Shown: positions 32,525 to 42,078, counted from the first letter of the stretch. The stretch is DNA of 64,000 bases from Clostridia bacterium (GCA_017428635.1 JAFRQK010000020.1:34351-98350), one strand, 5' to 3'. A program made the numbers and translations. Notes: generated by a model not told the origin, from the letters alone.

Positions 32525-32700
32525 GTGTCATTCTGAGTTTAGTGAACGGAGTCGAAGAATCTATAAGCCTTCCCCTTGAGGGTAGCGGAGCGCGGGACGC
32601 GGTAGTGAATGACAATCCGGGGGATTGTCAGAGCCGCGTCCTGACCGACCCCGCAGGGGAGACAAGCTGGCAACGAAGTTGCCTGATGAGGTGACGCAAA
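32525..32700. repeat. Intergenic repeats of CATTCTGAG and GATGAGGTG type
   Basis: The block holds a 'gtcattctgag...cggagtcgaagaatc' word, a 'ccttccccttgaggg' stem, the hairpin TGACAATCC-GGGG-GATTGTCA, and an ending 'cctgatgaggtgacg'. The inverted word 'cacctcatccg' lies at about 32397-32407. These words are typical of dispersed bacterial intergenic repeats. No gene is supported between 32310 and 32717. Confidence 0.5.
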
Positions 32701-32717
32701 GAAAAAGGAATGATACT

Positions 32718-33554
32718 ATGACGGAAAATATCGCCGCGAAAGCGGTGCGCGGGAAATTCAGACGCGAGCTGTGGGGGCCGTTCATCACGGCGCTGAAAGA
32801 ATACGAACTCCTGAAAGAGGGCGACCGCGTCGCGGTCTGTATGTCGGGCGGGAAGGATTCCGCGCTTCTGGGCGTTCTCATGGACGAGCTTCACCGCCAC
32901 AGCGATTTCCCGTTCGACGTCGAGTATATCACGATGGATCCGGGGTACTCTCCCGAGAACCGGGCGAAACTCGAGGAAAACGCAAAGATCCTCGGGCTTC
33001 CCCTGCGCGTCTTCGAGACGAACGTTTTTCGCGTGGCGAACCGGCAGGAGAAGTCTCCCTGCTACCTCTGCGCCCGGATGAGACGCGGCCATCTGTACAA
33101 CTATGCCCGCGAGCTCGGGTGCAACAAGATCGCGCTCGGCCACCATATGACGGACGCCGCCGTGACGGTGCTGATGGGGATGATATGGGGCTCGCAGATC
33201 TCCGGGATGCTCCCGCGTCTCTCCAGCACCAACTTCGAGGGGATGGAACTGATCCGTCCGCTCATCCGGATAAAAGAGGACGATATCGTCCGCTGGGCGA
33301 AATACTGCGGCCTTGAGTTCCTCGGCTGCGCGTGCGCCATGACTGAGGACGACGACCGGTATTCCTCGCGGCGGGCGTGGACGAAAGAGTTGATCCGGCG
33401 GCTCGGCGCGGACTGCCCCGATATCGAGATCAACCTTTTCAACAGCACGAAAAACGTGATGCTCGACACCCTTACGGGATATAAGGAAAACGGGACGGAG
33501 CACACGTTCCTCGAGCGGTTCGGGGACGGCTCGTTTAGCACTCGGGATGAATGA
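32718..33554 (+). CDS. TtcA-family PP-loop tRNA thiolation enzyme
   Basis: This 278-aa protein has the PP-loop SGGKDS (about 40-45), the paired cysteines CYLCARMRRGHLY (about 113-125) and a third Cys region GCACAM (about 206-211), the arrangement used by TtcA-like enzymes to hold an iron-sulfur cluster. GHHMTDAAVTVLMGMIWGSQISGMLPRLS is the conserved ATP/tRNA segment. It probably 2-thiolates a tRNA base, C32 if it is a true TtcA. It is shorter than E. coli TtcA (311 aa) and closer to clostridial homologues. The ATG at 32718 follows AAAGGA. Confidence 0.85.
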   Translation: MTENIAAKAVRGKFRRELWGPFITALKEYELLKEGDRVAVCMSGGKDSALLGVLMDELHRHSDFPFDVEYITMDPGYSPENRAKLEENAKILGLPLRVFETNVFRVANRQEKSPCYLCARMRRGHLYNYARELGCNKIALGHHMTDAAVTVLMGMIWGSQISGMLPRLSSTNFEGMELIRPLIRIKEDDIVRWAKYCGLEFLGCACAMTEDDDRYSSRRAWTKELIRRLGADCPDIEINLFNSTKNVMLDTLTGYKENGTEHTFLERFGDGSFSTRDE

Positions 33555-33637
33555 ATGCGAGGAAAAACGGGTAAAAAGGAAAAATCGGTCAAAAATGACG
33601 TTAAATGTTAATTAAATGTAAACCTTGAAAAAACCCC

Positions 33638-33666
33638 TTGATTTTTGGAAAAGTCGGGGCTAAAAT
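33638..33666 (+). promoter_or_regulatory. Promoter of groESL
   Basis: TTGATT (33638-33643) and TAAAAT (33661-33666) are 17 nt apart, immediately upstream of the CIRCE operator. Confidence 0.8.
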
Positions 33667-33679
33667 AATAAAGCAAAGG

Positions 33680-33706
33680 TTGGCACTCAGTTACGCTGAG
33701 TGCTAA
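33680..33706 (+). promoter_or_regulatory. CIRCE operator (HrcA binding site)
   Basis: TTGGCACTC-N9-GAGTGCTAA differs from the consensus TTAGCACTC-N9-GAGTGCTAA at one base and has the exact 9-nt spacer. It lies over the expected transcription start and predicts HrcA repression of groESL relieved by heat shock. Confidence 0.95.
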
Positions 33707-33753
33707 ATTATCAAAATAAAGCGCGAAAGCGCATAACGGAGGAGGTCATTATA

Positions 33754-34038
33754 ATGACTATCAAACCACTTGCTGACAGAGTCGTCGTCAAGGCGATCGA
33801 AGCGGAAGAAAAAACGTCGGGCGGCATCGTTCTCCCGGGCAAAGCGCAGGAGAAACCGCAGGTAGCGGAAGTCGTCGCGGTAGGCCCCGGCGGTACGGTC
33901 GACGGTAAAGAGGTCGTCATGACCGTCAAGGTCGGCGATCGCGTTATCACGAGCAAATATTCCGGAACCGACGTGAAATGCGACGGCGAGGAATACAGCA
34001 TCGTAAGACAGAGCGATATACTCGCCATCGTCGAGTGA
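33754..34038 (+). CDS. groES: Co-chaperonin GroES
   Basis: This 94-aa protein begins MTIKPLADRVVVKAIEAEEKTSGGIVLPGKAQEKPQ, which includes the mobile loop (TSGGIVLPG) that docks on GroEL, and ends with YSIVRQSDILAIVE. The ATG at 33754 follows GGAGGAGG; a longer open frame to 33700 lies in the leader. It is encoded 31 nt upstream of groEL. Confidence 0.98.
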   Translation: MTIKPLADRVVVKAIEAEEKTSGGIVLPGKAQEKPQVAEVVAVGPGGTVDGKEVVMTVKVGDRVITSKYSGTDVKCDGEEYSIVRQSDILAIVE

Positions 34039-34063
34039 CGGCGGGCGGATGAAAGGAGACTGA

Positions 34064-35707
<1,644 letters not shown>

Positions 35708-35713
35708 TGAATT

Positions 35714-35800
35714 ACGGGGGAACTTCTTTTCAAAGAAGTTCCCCCGTGCCCCTTCAAGAAACTTTATTACTGCCGGCGGAAATTCTTCCGCCGGCGGTTT
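35714..35800 (+). repeat. 80-bp dispersed 3'-end element, copy a (after groEL)
   Basis: Stem 1 is ACGGGGGAACTTCTTT/AAAGAAGTTCCCCCGT (35714-35747); then comes CAAGAAACTTTAT; then stem 2 GCCGGCGGAA-ATTC-TTCCGCCGGC (35772-35795), followed by a T-run. The order (stem 1, CAAGAAACTTTAT, stem 2) is identical in copies after spo0A and after the ribbon-helix-helix gene. It serves groEL as a terminator. Confidence 0.85.
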
Positions 35801-35815
35801 TTTATTATAAAAAAA

Positions 35816-35847
35816 GCGCCGCTTTCCGAGTGTTCGGAAAGCGGCGC
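35816..35847 (-). terminator. Terminator of the EF-hand microprotein gene
   Basis: GCGCCGCTTTCCGA and TCGGAAAGCGGCGC form a perfect 14-bp stem with a 4-nt loop, followed by seven T on the reverse strand. Confidence 0.9.
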
Positions 35848-35861
35848 GCGTTATTCGGTTT

Positions 35862-36032
35862 TTACCGGGGATACTCGTCGTCGTCGGGGAAGTTTTTGTC
35901 TATCGCGTCCCCTTTCTGATCTTCGGCGTCAAACTCGCCGCTCATGATCATATATCCGAGGAGTTCTTCGCCCGCGTCTACCTTGCCGTCGCCGTTGAAA
36001 TCGAGAAAACCGTTCCAAAGATCGTTTGTCAT
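35862..36032 (-). CDS. 56-aa EF-hand microprotein
   Basis: Starting at ATG 36032, preceded by GGAGGGTGA, the protein reads MTNDLWNGFLDFNGDGKVDAGEELLGYMIM, then an acidic tail. DFNGDGKVDAGEE is a complete EF-hand loop with ligands at positions 1, 3, 5, 9 and 12 (Asp, Asn, Asp, Asp, Glu), flanked by hydrophobic helix residues. It has its own strong terminator, so it is probably a real transcription unit. No signal peptide is present, so it should be cytoplasmic. It lies between groESL and spo0A. The function is unknown; calcium binding is inferred. Confidence 0.75.
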   Translation of the reverse strand: MTNDLWNGFLDFNGDGKVDAGEELLGYMIMSGEFDAEDQKGDAIDKNFPDDDEYPR

Positions 36033-36156
36033 AAGCTCACCCTCCATTTCACCTTTCGGATCGTTCCTGTCGGACTCGCCTCTACGACTATATTATATCA
36101 CGTTTCTCCGCTTGTTGCAATTATTTCGTTCGACAAGATACGCGCCTTATAAAAAC

Positions 36157-36236
36157 CCGCCGGCGGAAGTATTTCCGCCGGCTCTTATATAAAGTTTCTT
36201 GGGGGTCCGGGGGCTTCTTTTCAAAGAAGCCCCCGG
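36157..36236 (-). repeat. 80-bp dispersed 3'-end element, copy b (after spo0A)
   Basis: Read from the spo0A stop codon, stem 1 is CCGGGGGCTTCTTT/AAAGAAGCCCCCGG, followed by CCAAGAAACTTTATAT, then stem 2 GCCGGCGGAA/TTCCGCCGGC. Stem 1 starts four bases after the stop. Confidence 0.85.
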
Positions 36237-36240
36237 TTAT

Positions 36241-37029
36241 TTATCTTATTTTATACTTCAATCTCAAATTATCAGCTATCATCGCGATGAACTCGGAATT
36301 CGTCGGCTTTCCGCGGCTGTTCTGGATGGTGTAGCCGAAGTAGGAATTCAGGGTATCCACGTCGCCGCGGTCCCACGCCACTTCGATCGCGTGGCGGATC
36401 GCGCGTTCCACGCGCGAGGTAGTCGTGCTGTACTGTTTGGCGACGGAGGGGTAGAGGACCTTCGTCACCGAATTGATTATATTGCTGTCGGAGACGGTCA
36501 TCATGATCGCGGTCCGGAGGTACTGATATCCCTTGATATGGGCGGGAACGCCGATCTGATGGATGATCTTCGTCACCTGAGTTTCGATGTCGACGCCGTC
36601 GGGCGCCGCGCCGTTCACCCCGCTCGCGGCGGGAGCGCGGTCTTTCGCGATCCCTCTGTTTTTCAGTATCGTCTCGATCGAATCGGCGAGGGCGGAGCAG
36701 TCCACCGGCTTCGTCATGCACACTTCCGCGCCCGCGCGGTTGGCTTCCATAAATAACTTCTGGGACGCGGCCTGCGAGATCAGAATAAACGAAGGCGGCG
36801 AGCCTCCCGCCTCGCGGCACCGTCTTATCAGGCCGACGCCGTCGATACGGTCGAGCCACGCGTCGCAAACGACGACGTCGAACTGCCCCGTTCTGACGGC
36901 GGAGAGCGCCTCGTCGCCCGTCGCCGCCTCGCTCACCGCGCCGATCCCTCTTGATACGATATAATCCCTGCAAGTTTTCCTGACTTCCGCATTTTCGTCC
37001 GCTATTAGTATTTTGACGGCTCTCATCAT
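36241..37029 (-). CDS. spo0A: Sporulation master regulator Spo0A
   Basis: This 262-aa protein has an N-terminal receiver domain (acidic pocket Asp11-Glu12, phospho-acceptor Asp56, Lys in CMTKPVD) and the unmistakable C-terminal Spo0A DNA-binding domain: [68 protein letters not shown]. Phosphorylated Spo0A binds 0A boxes and commits the cell to sporulation. The receiver is more divergent than usual: the residues after Asp56 read AWLDRIDG, where Spo0A has IIMPHLDG, so the conserved Pro is Asp. It is monocistronic, with a good promoter. Confidence 0.95.
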   Translation of the reverse strand: MMRAVKILIADENAEVRKTCRDYIVSRGIGAVSEAATGDEALSAVRTGQFDVVVCDAWLDRIDGVGLIRRCREAGGSPPSFILISQAASQKLFMEANRAGAEVCMTKPVDCSALADSIETILKNRGIAKDRAPAASGVNGAAPDGVDIETQVTKIIHQIGVPAHIKGYQYLRTAIMMTVSDSNIINSVTKVLYPSVAKQYSTTTSRVERAIRHAIEVAWDRGDVDTLNSYFGYTIQNSRGKPTNSEFIAMIADNLRLKYKIR

Positions 37030-37073
37030 TTTTCACTGTCCTTCCTTTCTCACGTTCTCACGTATGCATCCAT

Positions 37074-37102
37074 ATTTTACCATATCTGCCAATTCATTTC
37101 AA
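37074..37102 (-). promoter_or_regulatory. Vegetative promoter of spo0A
   Basis: The reverse strand carries TTGAAA (37097-37102) and TAAAAT (37074-37079), 17 nt apart and about 45 nt before the start codon. Confidence 0.75.
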
Positions 37103-37188
37103 GTATCACCCCGACGAAATAATCAACAAAAAATCGAGCGGGAAATTGGTAAAAAATGACAATTATGGAAAATACAGAAAAGAGGCGC

Positions 37189-37217
37189 AAAAAAAGCCGC
37201 GCCCCGAAGGGCGCGGA
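37189..37217 (-). terminator. Terminator of the YfcE-like gene
   Basis: On the reverse strand TCCGCGCCC-TTCG-GGGCGCGGC is followed by seven T, about 35 nt beyond the stop codon. Confidence 0.85.
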
Positions 37218-37252
37218 GATCATTATTCGAACGGTCGCGTTTTGCCGGTTTT

Positions 37253-37759
37253 TCAGTCGAAAAAGCGGTGCGAGGTGATGAATTTCCCGTCTTTCGTCTC
37301 CACTATCCCGTAGGACGCGGGCCACCCGCAGCCGACCGAGCCGGGGTTGAAAAAGCGGACTTGTTTTCCCGACGGACTTTCCTCCCACCCGTCGAACGGC
37401 TCGTGCGTGTGGCCGAACAGAACGAGGTCGGCGCCGACCTCCTCCGCGCGCGCGGCGAGAGCCGAAGTCCCGAACTTCACGCGGTACTTGTGGCCGTGAC
37501 AGCACAGGATGCGCACGCCGTCCGGGCAGATCACCGTCTCGTCAGGCACGTCGGCATACAGCCGCCGCTCAAAAAACTGCTCCCCGTTTCCGATCACGGT
37601 CGCGGTCGCGACGCCGTCGAGCAGATCGCCGACGCGCGCCATATCGGAGAGCCCGTCGCCGAGGTGGATCGCGAGGTCGACCGTCCCTTTGTGTTCTCTC
37701 AGGGCGGCGGCGATATATTTCGGGTCGTTGTGCGAATCGGAGAAAACGAGGATCTTCAT
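37253..37759 (-). CDS. Metallophosphoesterase, YfcE/MJ0936 family
   Basis: This 168-aa protein has all metal-binding motifs of the family: FSDSHND (D-x-H), HLGDGLSD (GD), GNGE (GN), CCHGHKY (GHxx) and FGHTHEP (GHTH). Relatives are Mn2+-dependent phosphodiesterases with loosely defined substrates. I chose ATG 37759 (AAAGGGAC upstream) rather than the GTG at 37777. It is a single gene, divergent from the small-gene cluster. Confidence 0.88.
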   Translation of the reverse strand: MKILVFSDSHNDPKYIAAALREHKGTVDLAIHLGDGLSDMARVGDLLDGVATATVIGNGEQFFERRLYADVPDETVICPDGVRILCCHGHKYRVKFGTSALAARAEEVGADLVLFGHTHEPFDGWEESPSGKQVRFFNPGSVGCGWPASYGIVETKDGKFITSHRFFD

Positions 37760-37824
37760 AAAACCGGTCCCTTTCACTATGCAAATACCCCGCGCATATA
37801 ATGAATATGCGAGGGGGTGACGGA

Positions 37825-38040
37825 ATGAAATTTGACAGAAAAACGGTCGATATGCTCGCCGGGATGCCGGACGAAAAACTCGGCGCGCTCGCGGCGCTTC
37901 TCGCCGCGTCGAAAGGGCTCACGCGCGACGGCGGGATAAAGCCCGATTCCGCGCGGAAACTCAAAGAGGTCATGCGGAATCTCAGCGACGGGGATATCGA
38001 AAGGATCTCGGAGCTGATCGAGATCTACAAGAACAACTGA
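37825..38040 (+). CDS. Small clostridial protein of unknown function (71 aa)
   Basis: The protein MKFDRKTVDMLAGMPDEKLGALAALLAAS... is helical and charged, with no membrane segment, and ends ISELIEIYKNN. The ATG at 37825 follows GAGGGGGTGA. It is the first of three adjacent small genes with good ribosome sites and 13-21 nt gaps, which implies an operon. The segment resembles the helical start of the next protein, and both may be parts of one assembly. I do not recognise a family. Confidence 0.65.
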   Translation: MKFDRKTVDMLAGMPDEKLGALAALLAASKGLTRDGGIKPDSARKLKEVMRNLSDGDIERISELIEIYKNN

Positions 38041-38053
38041 AAGGAGAGAGACG

Positions 38054-38404
38054 ATGGACGAAACGAACGGCGACCTCGGCGGTATGATCGAGAAACTCAT
38101 GGGCGACCCGCAGGTAGCGGAGCTTGTGAAAAAACTCAAAGGGGGAGCCCCGGGCGGGGACGAGAAAGACGCGGATCCCGCGCGGGACGCGGGCGGCGGC
38201 CCCGCCGATACGGGGTCGATACTCGATTCACTCGGCCCGCTTCTGAAAACCGCGGGACGTGCGTCGGCGGGTACGGAGAACAGAAACAAACTTCTCTCCG
38301 CTCTCAAACCGTACGTGAGCAGCGAACGGCGCGATATGATCGACAAGGTGACGTCGATCTCGAAACTCACCTCGCTCCTCGACGCCGCGACAGGGAACAA
38401 ATAG
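38054..38404 (+). CDS. Small helical protein of unknown function (116 aa)
   Basis: The protein starts MDETNGDLGGMIEKLMGDPQVAELVKKLKGG, has a Gly/Asp/Pro-rich linker (about 36-58), and ends RNKLLSALKPYVSSERRDMIDKVTSISKLTSLLDAATGN. The two helical halves are separated by the flexible linker, and no signal peptide or membrane segment is seen. GGAGAGAGACG precedes the ATG. Confidence 0.65.
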   Translation: MDETNGDLGGMIEKLMGDPQVAELVKKLKGGAPGGDEKDADPARDAGGGPADTGSILDSLGPLLKTAGRASAGTENRNKLLSALKPYVSSERRDMIDKVTSISKLTSLLDAATGNK

Positions 38405-38425
38405 CGGCGAAAAGGAGGGTGAGAT

Positions 38426-38830
38426 ATGTACAGCAGATACGTAAAGAAAGGCGGCGACGGCCTCTCCGACGAGGAACGCGAGATCGCGAAATACGGCCTG
38501 CCGCCTAAATACGACGGAAACAGATTCAGAAGACCGCCTCCGGACGAAAGGCCGGAAGAAGACGGACGGGGACCGGGGCGTTTCCCTCCGGAGCCGGAGG
38601 GAGAGCGGCCGCATCCTCCTCATTTTCCGCCCGAAAAGGGGCGCGGTCCGCACCGCGACGGTGACGGAGGGAAGATCGAGCGGCTGATCGAGTCGCTCGG
38701 AGAACGTCTCGGGACGGAAGAGATCCTCATTCTCGCCCTGATACTTATCCTCTCCGGTTCGGAAGGGGGCGAATGCGAGGACGCGGGAGACGTGATCCTT
38801 CTGCTCGCGCTTCTTTTGATTATGGGGTAA
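38426..38830 (+). CDS. Pro/Glu-rich protein with hydrophobic C-terminus (134 aa)
   Basis: Three parts are visible: a short N-terminal segment (MYSRYVKKGGDGLSDEEREIAKYGLPPKYDG), a Pro/Arg/Glu-rich central region (about 34-80), and a C-terminus with two short hydrophobic stretches separated by acidic residues (EEILILALILIL...DVILLLALLLIMG). The Leu/Ile-rich end could insert into or stack on a membrane. AAGGAGG precedes the ATG. A spore or envelope role is plausible but unproven. Confidence 0.6.
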   Translation: MYSRYVKKGGDGLSDEEREIAKYGLPPKYDGNRFRRPPPDERPEEDGRGPGRFPPEPEGERPHPPHFPPEKGRGPHRDGDGGKIERLIESLGERLGTEEILILALILILSGSEGGECEDAGDVILLLALLLIMG

Positions 38831-38834
38831 CTGA

Positions 38835-39839
38835 TTACTCTAAATTCAATTCCGCCAGTTCCCCGATGATGAGGTCGGGGTCGAACGAGGGATAAAGATC
38901 CTTGAATTCCTCCGGGGTACGGTCGGGGAAAACGGTCATGGAGAATCCCGCCGTACCGCCGCCCGCCACGTCGACGGCGATCCCCGAGGCGGCTGAAAGA
39001 TACGCCGCGAGGGACAGTTTTTCAAGACAGCGCGGCAGCCGGACGGCGAGAGACGGCAGATCGCGGGAATCGGCGAAAACGGCCGAGAGCGGACCCGGGT
39101 CCTTCGCGGTGAGGATCACCTCCGCGGCGTCTCCGCGCGGGACGATCCGTACGGTCGTTTCGTGACTGTTCGAAGTCAGGTTCAAGACGGAGACGAAAAG
39201 AGAGAAGATCGCCGAGAACGCGCCGGCGCAAACGGATGCGGAGAGAGCGCGAGGCTCGACGGGTCCCGCCTGAACTACCGATCCGCAGGCGATCTCCGGG
39301 TATGCCGAAAGGCGGCGGACGACGGAACGGACCAGCCGCTCGAGCGCTCCCGTCCCGTCGATCCCCACCCGTTTTTTCATCTCGGCGGCAAGGTCGGGAA
39401 GCGGAAAGCCGCGCGGCGGGTCGGAGGGATCCCCGTTCAGGACGCAGACTATCGGCCTGATCTTTTCCGGAAACTGTTCGATTATGAGATCGGGGAGGCG
39501 GGCGGACCCGCTCTTTCCCTCCGTCAGATAAACGACGGTGTGATTACCCGAAAAAACGCGGTCTTTGACCGCGACCGCCTTACCGGAACAGCGTCCGGTC
39601 AGATCGAAGACGGCGACGTTCGCCGCGAACGCGGCGGGATCGCGCGAAGGAGCGGGAGCTGTGGCACAAAACTCCGACAGCCTCGCGGCGTCGGAGTCGG
39701 TGAGCATTGAAAAAAGAGAGTCCCCGGGATCGCCCCGGGACTTTCCCGCGTCGGACGGGAAAACGTCTACCGTCTTTCCCGCCCCGTCAAGCACGAGCCC
39801 GCGATCCCACGGCGGGCTCATTTTTTCTTTGAGATCCAT
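38835..39839 (-). CDS. Unrecognised 334-aa protein, possibly a degenerate sensor kinase
   Basis: The start region (RGLVLDGAGKTVDVFPSDAG...DSLFSMLTDSDAARLSEF) resembles a PAS fold, and the C-terminal part (RCLEKLSLAAYLSAASGIAVDVAGGGTAGFSMTVFP) resembles the end of a histidine-kinase ATPase domain. No phospho-acceptor His box and no clear N or G1 box are present. No membrane helix is visible. ATG 39839 follows GGGAG. It converges on the small-gene cluster with a four-base gap. The family is unassigned. Confidence 0.5.
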   Translation of the reverse strand: MDLKEKMSPPWDRGLVLDGAGKTVDVFPSDAGKSRGDPGDSLFSMLTDSDAARLSEFCATAPAPSRDPAAFAANVAVFDLTGRCSGKAVAVKDRVFSGNHTVVYLTEGKSGSARLPDLIIEQFPEKIRPIVCVLNGDPSDPPRGFPLPDLAAEMKKRVGIDGTGALERLVRSVVRRLSAYPEIACGSVVQAGPVEPRALSASVCAGAFSAIFSLFVSVLNLTSNSHETTVRIVPRGDAAEVILTAKDPGPLSAVFADSRDLPSLAVRLPRCLEKLSLAAYLSAASGIAVDVAGGGTAGFSMTVFPDRTPEEFKDLYPSFDPDLIIGELAELNLE

Positions 39840-39864
39840 ATCGCGTCTCCCGACAGTCAAACGA

Positions 39865-41082
39865 TCAGTTGCCGGCTCCCCACGGTTCGGCGGCGGTCTC
39901 TTCTTCCGTGATCTCTTCCGTCTCCGTTTCCGTCTCTTCCGGCATGTCGTCGTATTTATCCTTCGTCATCGCGTTTTCGTTCGTTCTGTCCTCTATCGGC
40001 GGCTCTTCGGTCTCGGTCTTCGACGGCGCCTCCTCCTGTTTCGAACTCATATCCGAAACGAAGGCGGTGAACTGGACGTTCGCGACGCCCATATCGACGA
40101 GCGCCCGATACGCTCCGCGCGCGGCTGAGGCGGCGTCCGCTCTGACCACGGCTCTCAGATTGTAAGAGGCAAAATTCCCCCTTATCCCGTAACATTCGGA
40201 TCCGACCGAGGAATACACGCCTTCCTCGCCCGCAGAGGAATCGGTCGGGATTCCGACGGCGAGGACGTCGACGTAATCGTAAAGGTTGACGATCTGCGCA
40301 GCCGTCGTCGTATCAAGGAACACGCGCGAGGGCAGAATGACGCCGAGCGACGTGCCTCCCGAAACGGAGCGCAGAGAGGCGAGGTATCCGATCATGGAGG
40401 CAAGCGTGTCAAAATCGAGCGTTCCCTGCTCGGAGATCAGACAGTCGATGAGTATCTCGTCGGGCGAAAGCGACGCGAGCTCGCCGATCACGGCGGTATC
40501 CACGCTGAGCGCAAAAGACGGGTCGTCCCCGCCGAGAACGTCGGGGGTCGATTCATAGATCAGGCTGACGCGGTATCCGCGCTTTGACGCCACCGTTATT
40601 AAATCTTTGATCTCGCTGAGCGAGACTTCGATATCGTCATTTCCCGAGGAGGTTTTCGGGACGGCCTGCCTCGTCAGTTCCGCAACGGCGGGAGAAACGT
40701 AGAGCAGAGAACCCGAGCGGCATACCCTTACCGATACCGCGTTGTAGAACGACGGCAGAGAGATGAGACGCGCCATAAGGTCTTCCTCGGAAACGTTCGC
40801 CACGTCAAGATCCGCGGCGCAGACCTTCAGATCGGGATCGCGGAATTCCGCCTCCACTCCGGACGGCAGAGTTCTTTCTTCCCTTCCGCCTCCGTTCGGC
40901 CACTGCACTTCCGTCCCGTCAAGGACGCTCTCGGCGGAAGCCGCCTTGTTTTTGAGGTGCGTTCCGAGAAGAATGGCGAGAGCCGTTATCACGGCGGCCG
41001 CGATAACGACGAAAAGGATCCGGAACAGTATTTTCAGTTTTGTCCTTGTCGCGCCGGTATGGCGTCTGTGCGGTCTTTTCAT
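39865..41082 (-). CDS. Membrane-anchored protein, possible TIM-barrel domain
   Basis: This 405-aa protein has a basic N-terminus, one membrane helix (about 17-42, ILFRILFVVIAAAVITALAILLG), and an extracellular domain with alternating strands and helices (VCAADLDVAN, SVRVCRSGSLLYVSP, GYRVSLIYES, DEILIDCLISEQGTLDFDTLASMIGYLASL, GTSLGVILPSRVF, YVDVLAVGIPT, VANVQFTAFV). This recalls deacetylase-like or GH-like barrels. The last 60 residues are a Glu/Thr-rich tail. Catalytic residues cannot be assigned. It follows the PrsA-like gene by 12 nt, so the two are probably co-transcribed. Confidence 0.55.
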   Translation of the reverse strand: MKRPHRRHTGATRTKLKILFRILFVVIAAAVITALAILLGTHLKNKAASAESVLDGTEVQWPNGGGREERTLPSGVEAEFRDPDLKVCAADLDVANVSEEDLMARLISLPSFYNAVSVRVCRSGSLLYVSPAVAELTRQAVPKTSSGNDDIEVSLSEIKDLITVASKRGYRVSLIYESTPDVLGGDDPSFALSVDTAVIGELASLSPDEILIDCLISEQGTLDFDTLASMIGYLASLRSVSGGTSLGVILPSRVFLDTTTAAQIVNLYDYVDVLAVGIPTDSSAGEEGVYSSVGSECYGIRGNFASYNLRAVVRADAASAARGAYRALVDMGVANVQFTAFVSDMSSKQEEAPSKTETEEPPIEDRTNENAMTKDKYDDMPEETETETEEITEEETAAEPWGAGN

Positions 41083-41094
41083 TTATTTCGCCTT

Positions 41095-42078
41095 TCAGTT
41101 GACCGTGAGGAGATCCGTTTTTTCAAAAACGGAGGAATCGGTGATCTCGAGGGATTCCGCGCGCTCCTCGCAAGCGAGGGAGAACTGCGCGGTGAAGTAA
41201 TCCTCAGAGAGTTTATCGAAGTGATTTTTCATATATTCCGCGTCTTTTTCGAGTCTCAGGATAACGGAGTATCCGGCGGGCGTCTTCACGACGCCGCTGA
41301 TCTCGCCGACTCCGAGCGCGAAAGACGCGTCTTCGAATTCGCGGTACATAACGCCGCGCATGAGATAATATCCCTGCGTCGAGCCGAACATATTCATATC
41401 TTCGCCGTAGCGGGAGATCAGCCCGTCGAAGTCGGCGCCGCCCAGGGCGAGCGATCGGACCTCTTCGGCGATCGCGCGCGCCTGTTCGTCCGTGCGGTTC
41501 TCCGTCGTCACGAGGACCTGACGGACTCTGACGCACTCGTCGCTTTCCAGAAACGCGCGGATCCTCGCCTCGTCCGAGACGATCTGCCCCGAGTTGATCA
41601 TCGCGTAATAGACTTCGTCGCTCAGCACGCCCGCTTTTGTGACGAAGGTATAGACGTATTCGTTCATACCCGCCTCGCGGATCGAGGCGAGAAATTCGTT
41701 CTCGCCGCCCGCGGACGCGACGTCGGACGCTTTTATTCTGTTCGCGGAATCGACGACGGCGGGATCGTCCTGCCCGATCCCGTGATCGGCGGCAAGCGAG
41801 AGGGTCGCGTAGATGCCCCTCAGATAATCGAGCGTGCCTGAGCGGAGTTCTTCCCTCAGTTCGTCGGATACGTTTTCGGGATCAGAGAAAACGTCGGCGC
41901 CGTATTTCGCCTCGAAAGCCGCGCGCTCCGTAAGGACGGCGAACCGCAAAACGTCGTATCTGACGTCGATCCCGCCGAGTCTCATCATGACGGAGGAGTC
42001 TTTCGAGGCGCACCCCGAAAAGACCGCCGCGAGCACGGCGAGGAGGGTCAAAAGCGCGAGCGTTTTTACCGTTTTCAT
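41095..42078 (-). CDS. PrsA-like lipoprotein with parvulin-type domain
   Basis: This 327-aa protein has a lipobox (VFSGC, Cys23). An N-terminal helical SurA/PrsA-type chaperone domain follows, then a parvulin-like stretch: VRVRQVLVTTENRTDEQARAIAEEVRSLALGGADFDGLISRYGEDMNMFGSTQGYYLMRGVMYREFEDASFALGVGEISGVVKTPAGYSVILRLE. The parvulin His near 'QVLV' is replaced (HILV is usual), so isomerase activity may be lost. It probably helps exported proteins fold. It is divergent from a second PrsA-like gene. ATG 42078 is preferred to the GTG at 42090. Confidence 0.85.
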   Translation of the reverse strand: MKTVKTLALLTLLAVLAAVFSGCASKDSSVMMRLGGIDVRYDVLRFAVLTERAAFEAKYGADVFSDPENVSDELREELRSGTLDYLRGIYATLSLAADHGIGQDDPAVVDSANRIKASDVASAGGENEFLASIREAGMNEYVYTFVTKAGVLSDEVYYAMINSGQIVSDEARIRAFLESDECVRVRQVLVTTENRTDEQARAIAEEVRSLALGGADFDGLISRYGEDMNMFGSTQGYYLMRGVMYREFEDASFALGVGEISGVVKTPAGYSVILRLEKDAEYMKNHFDKLSEDYFTAQFSLACEERAESLEITDSSVFEKTDLLTVN

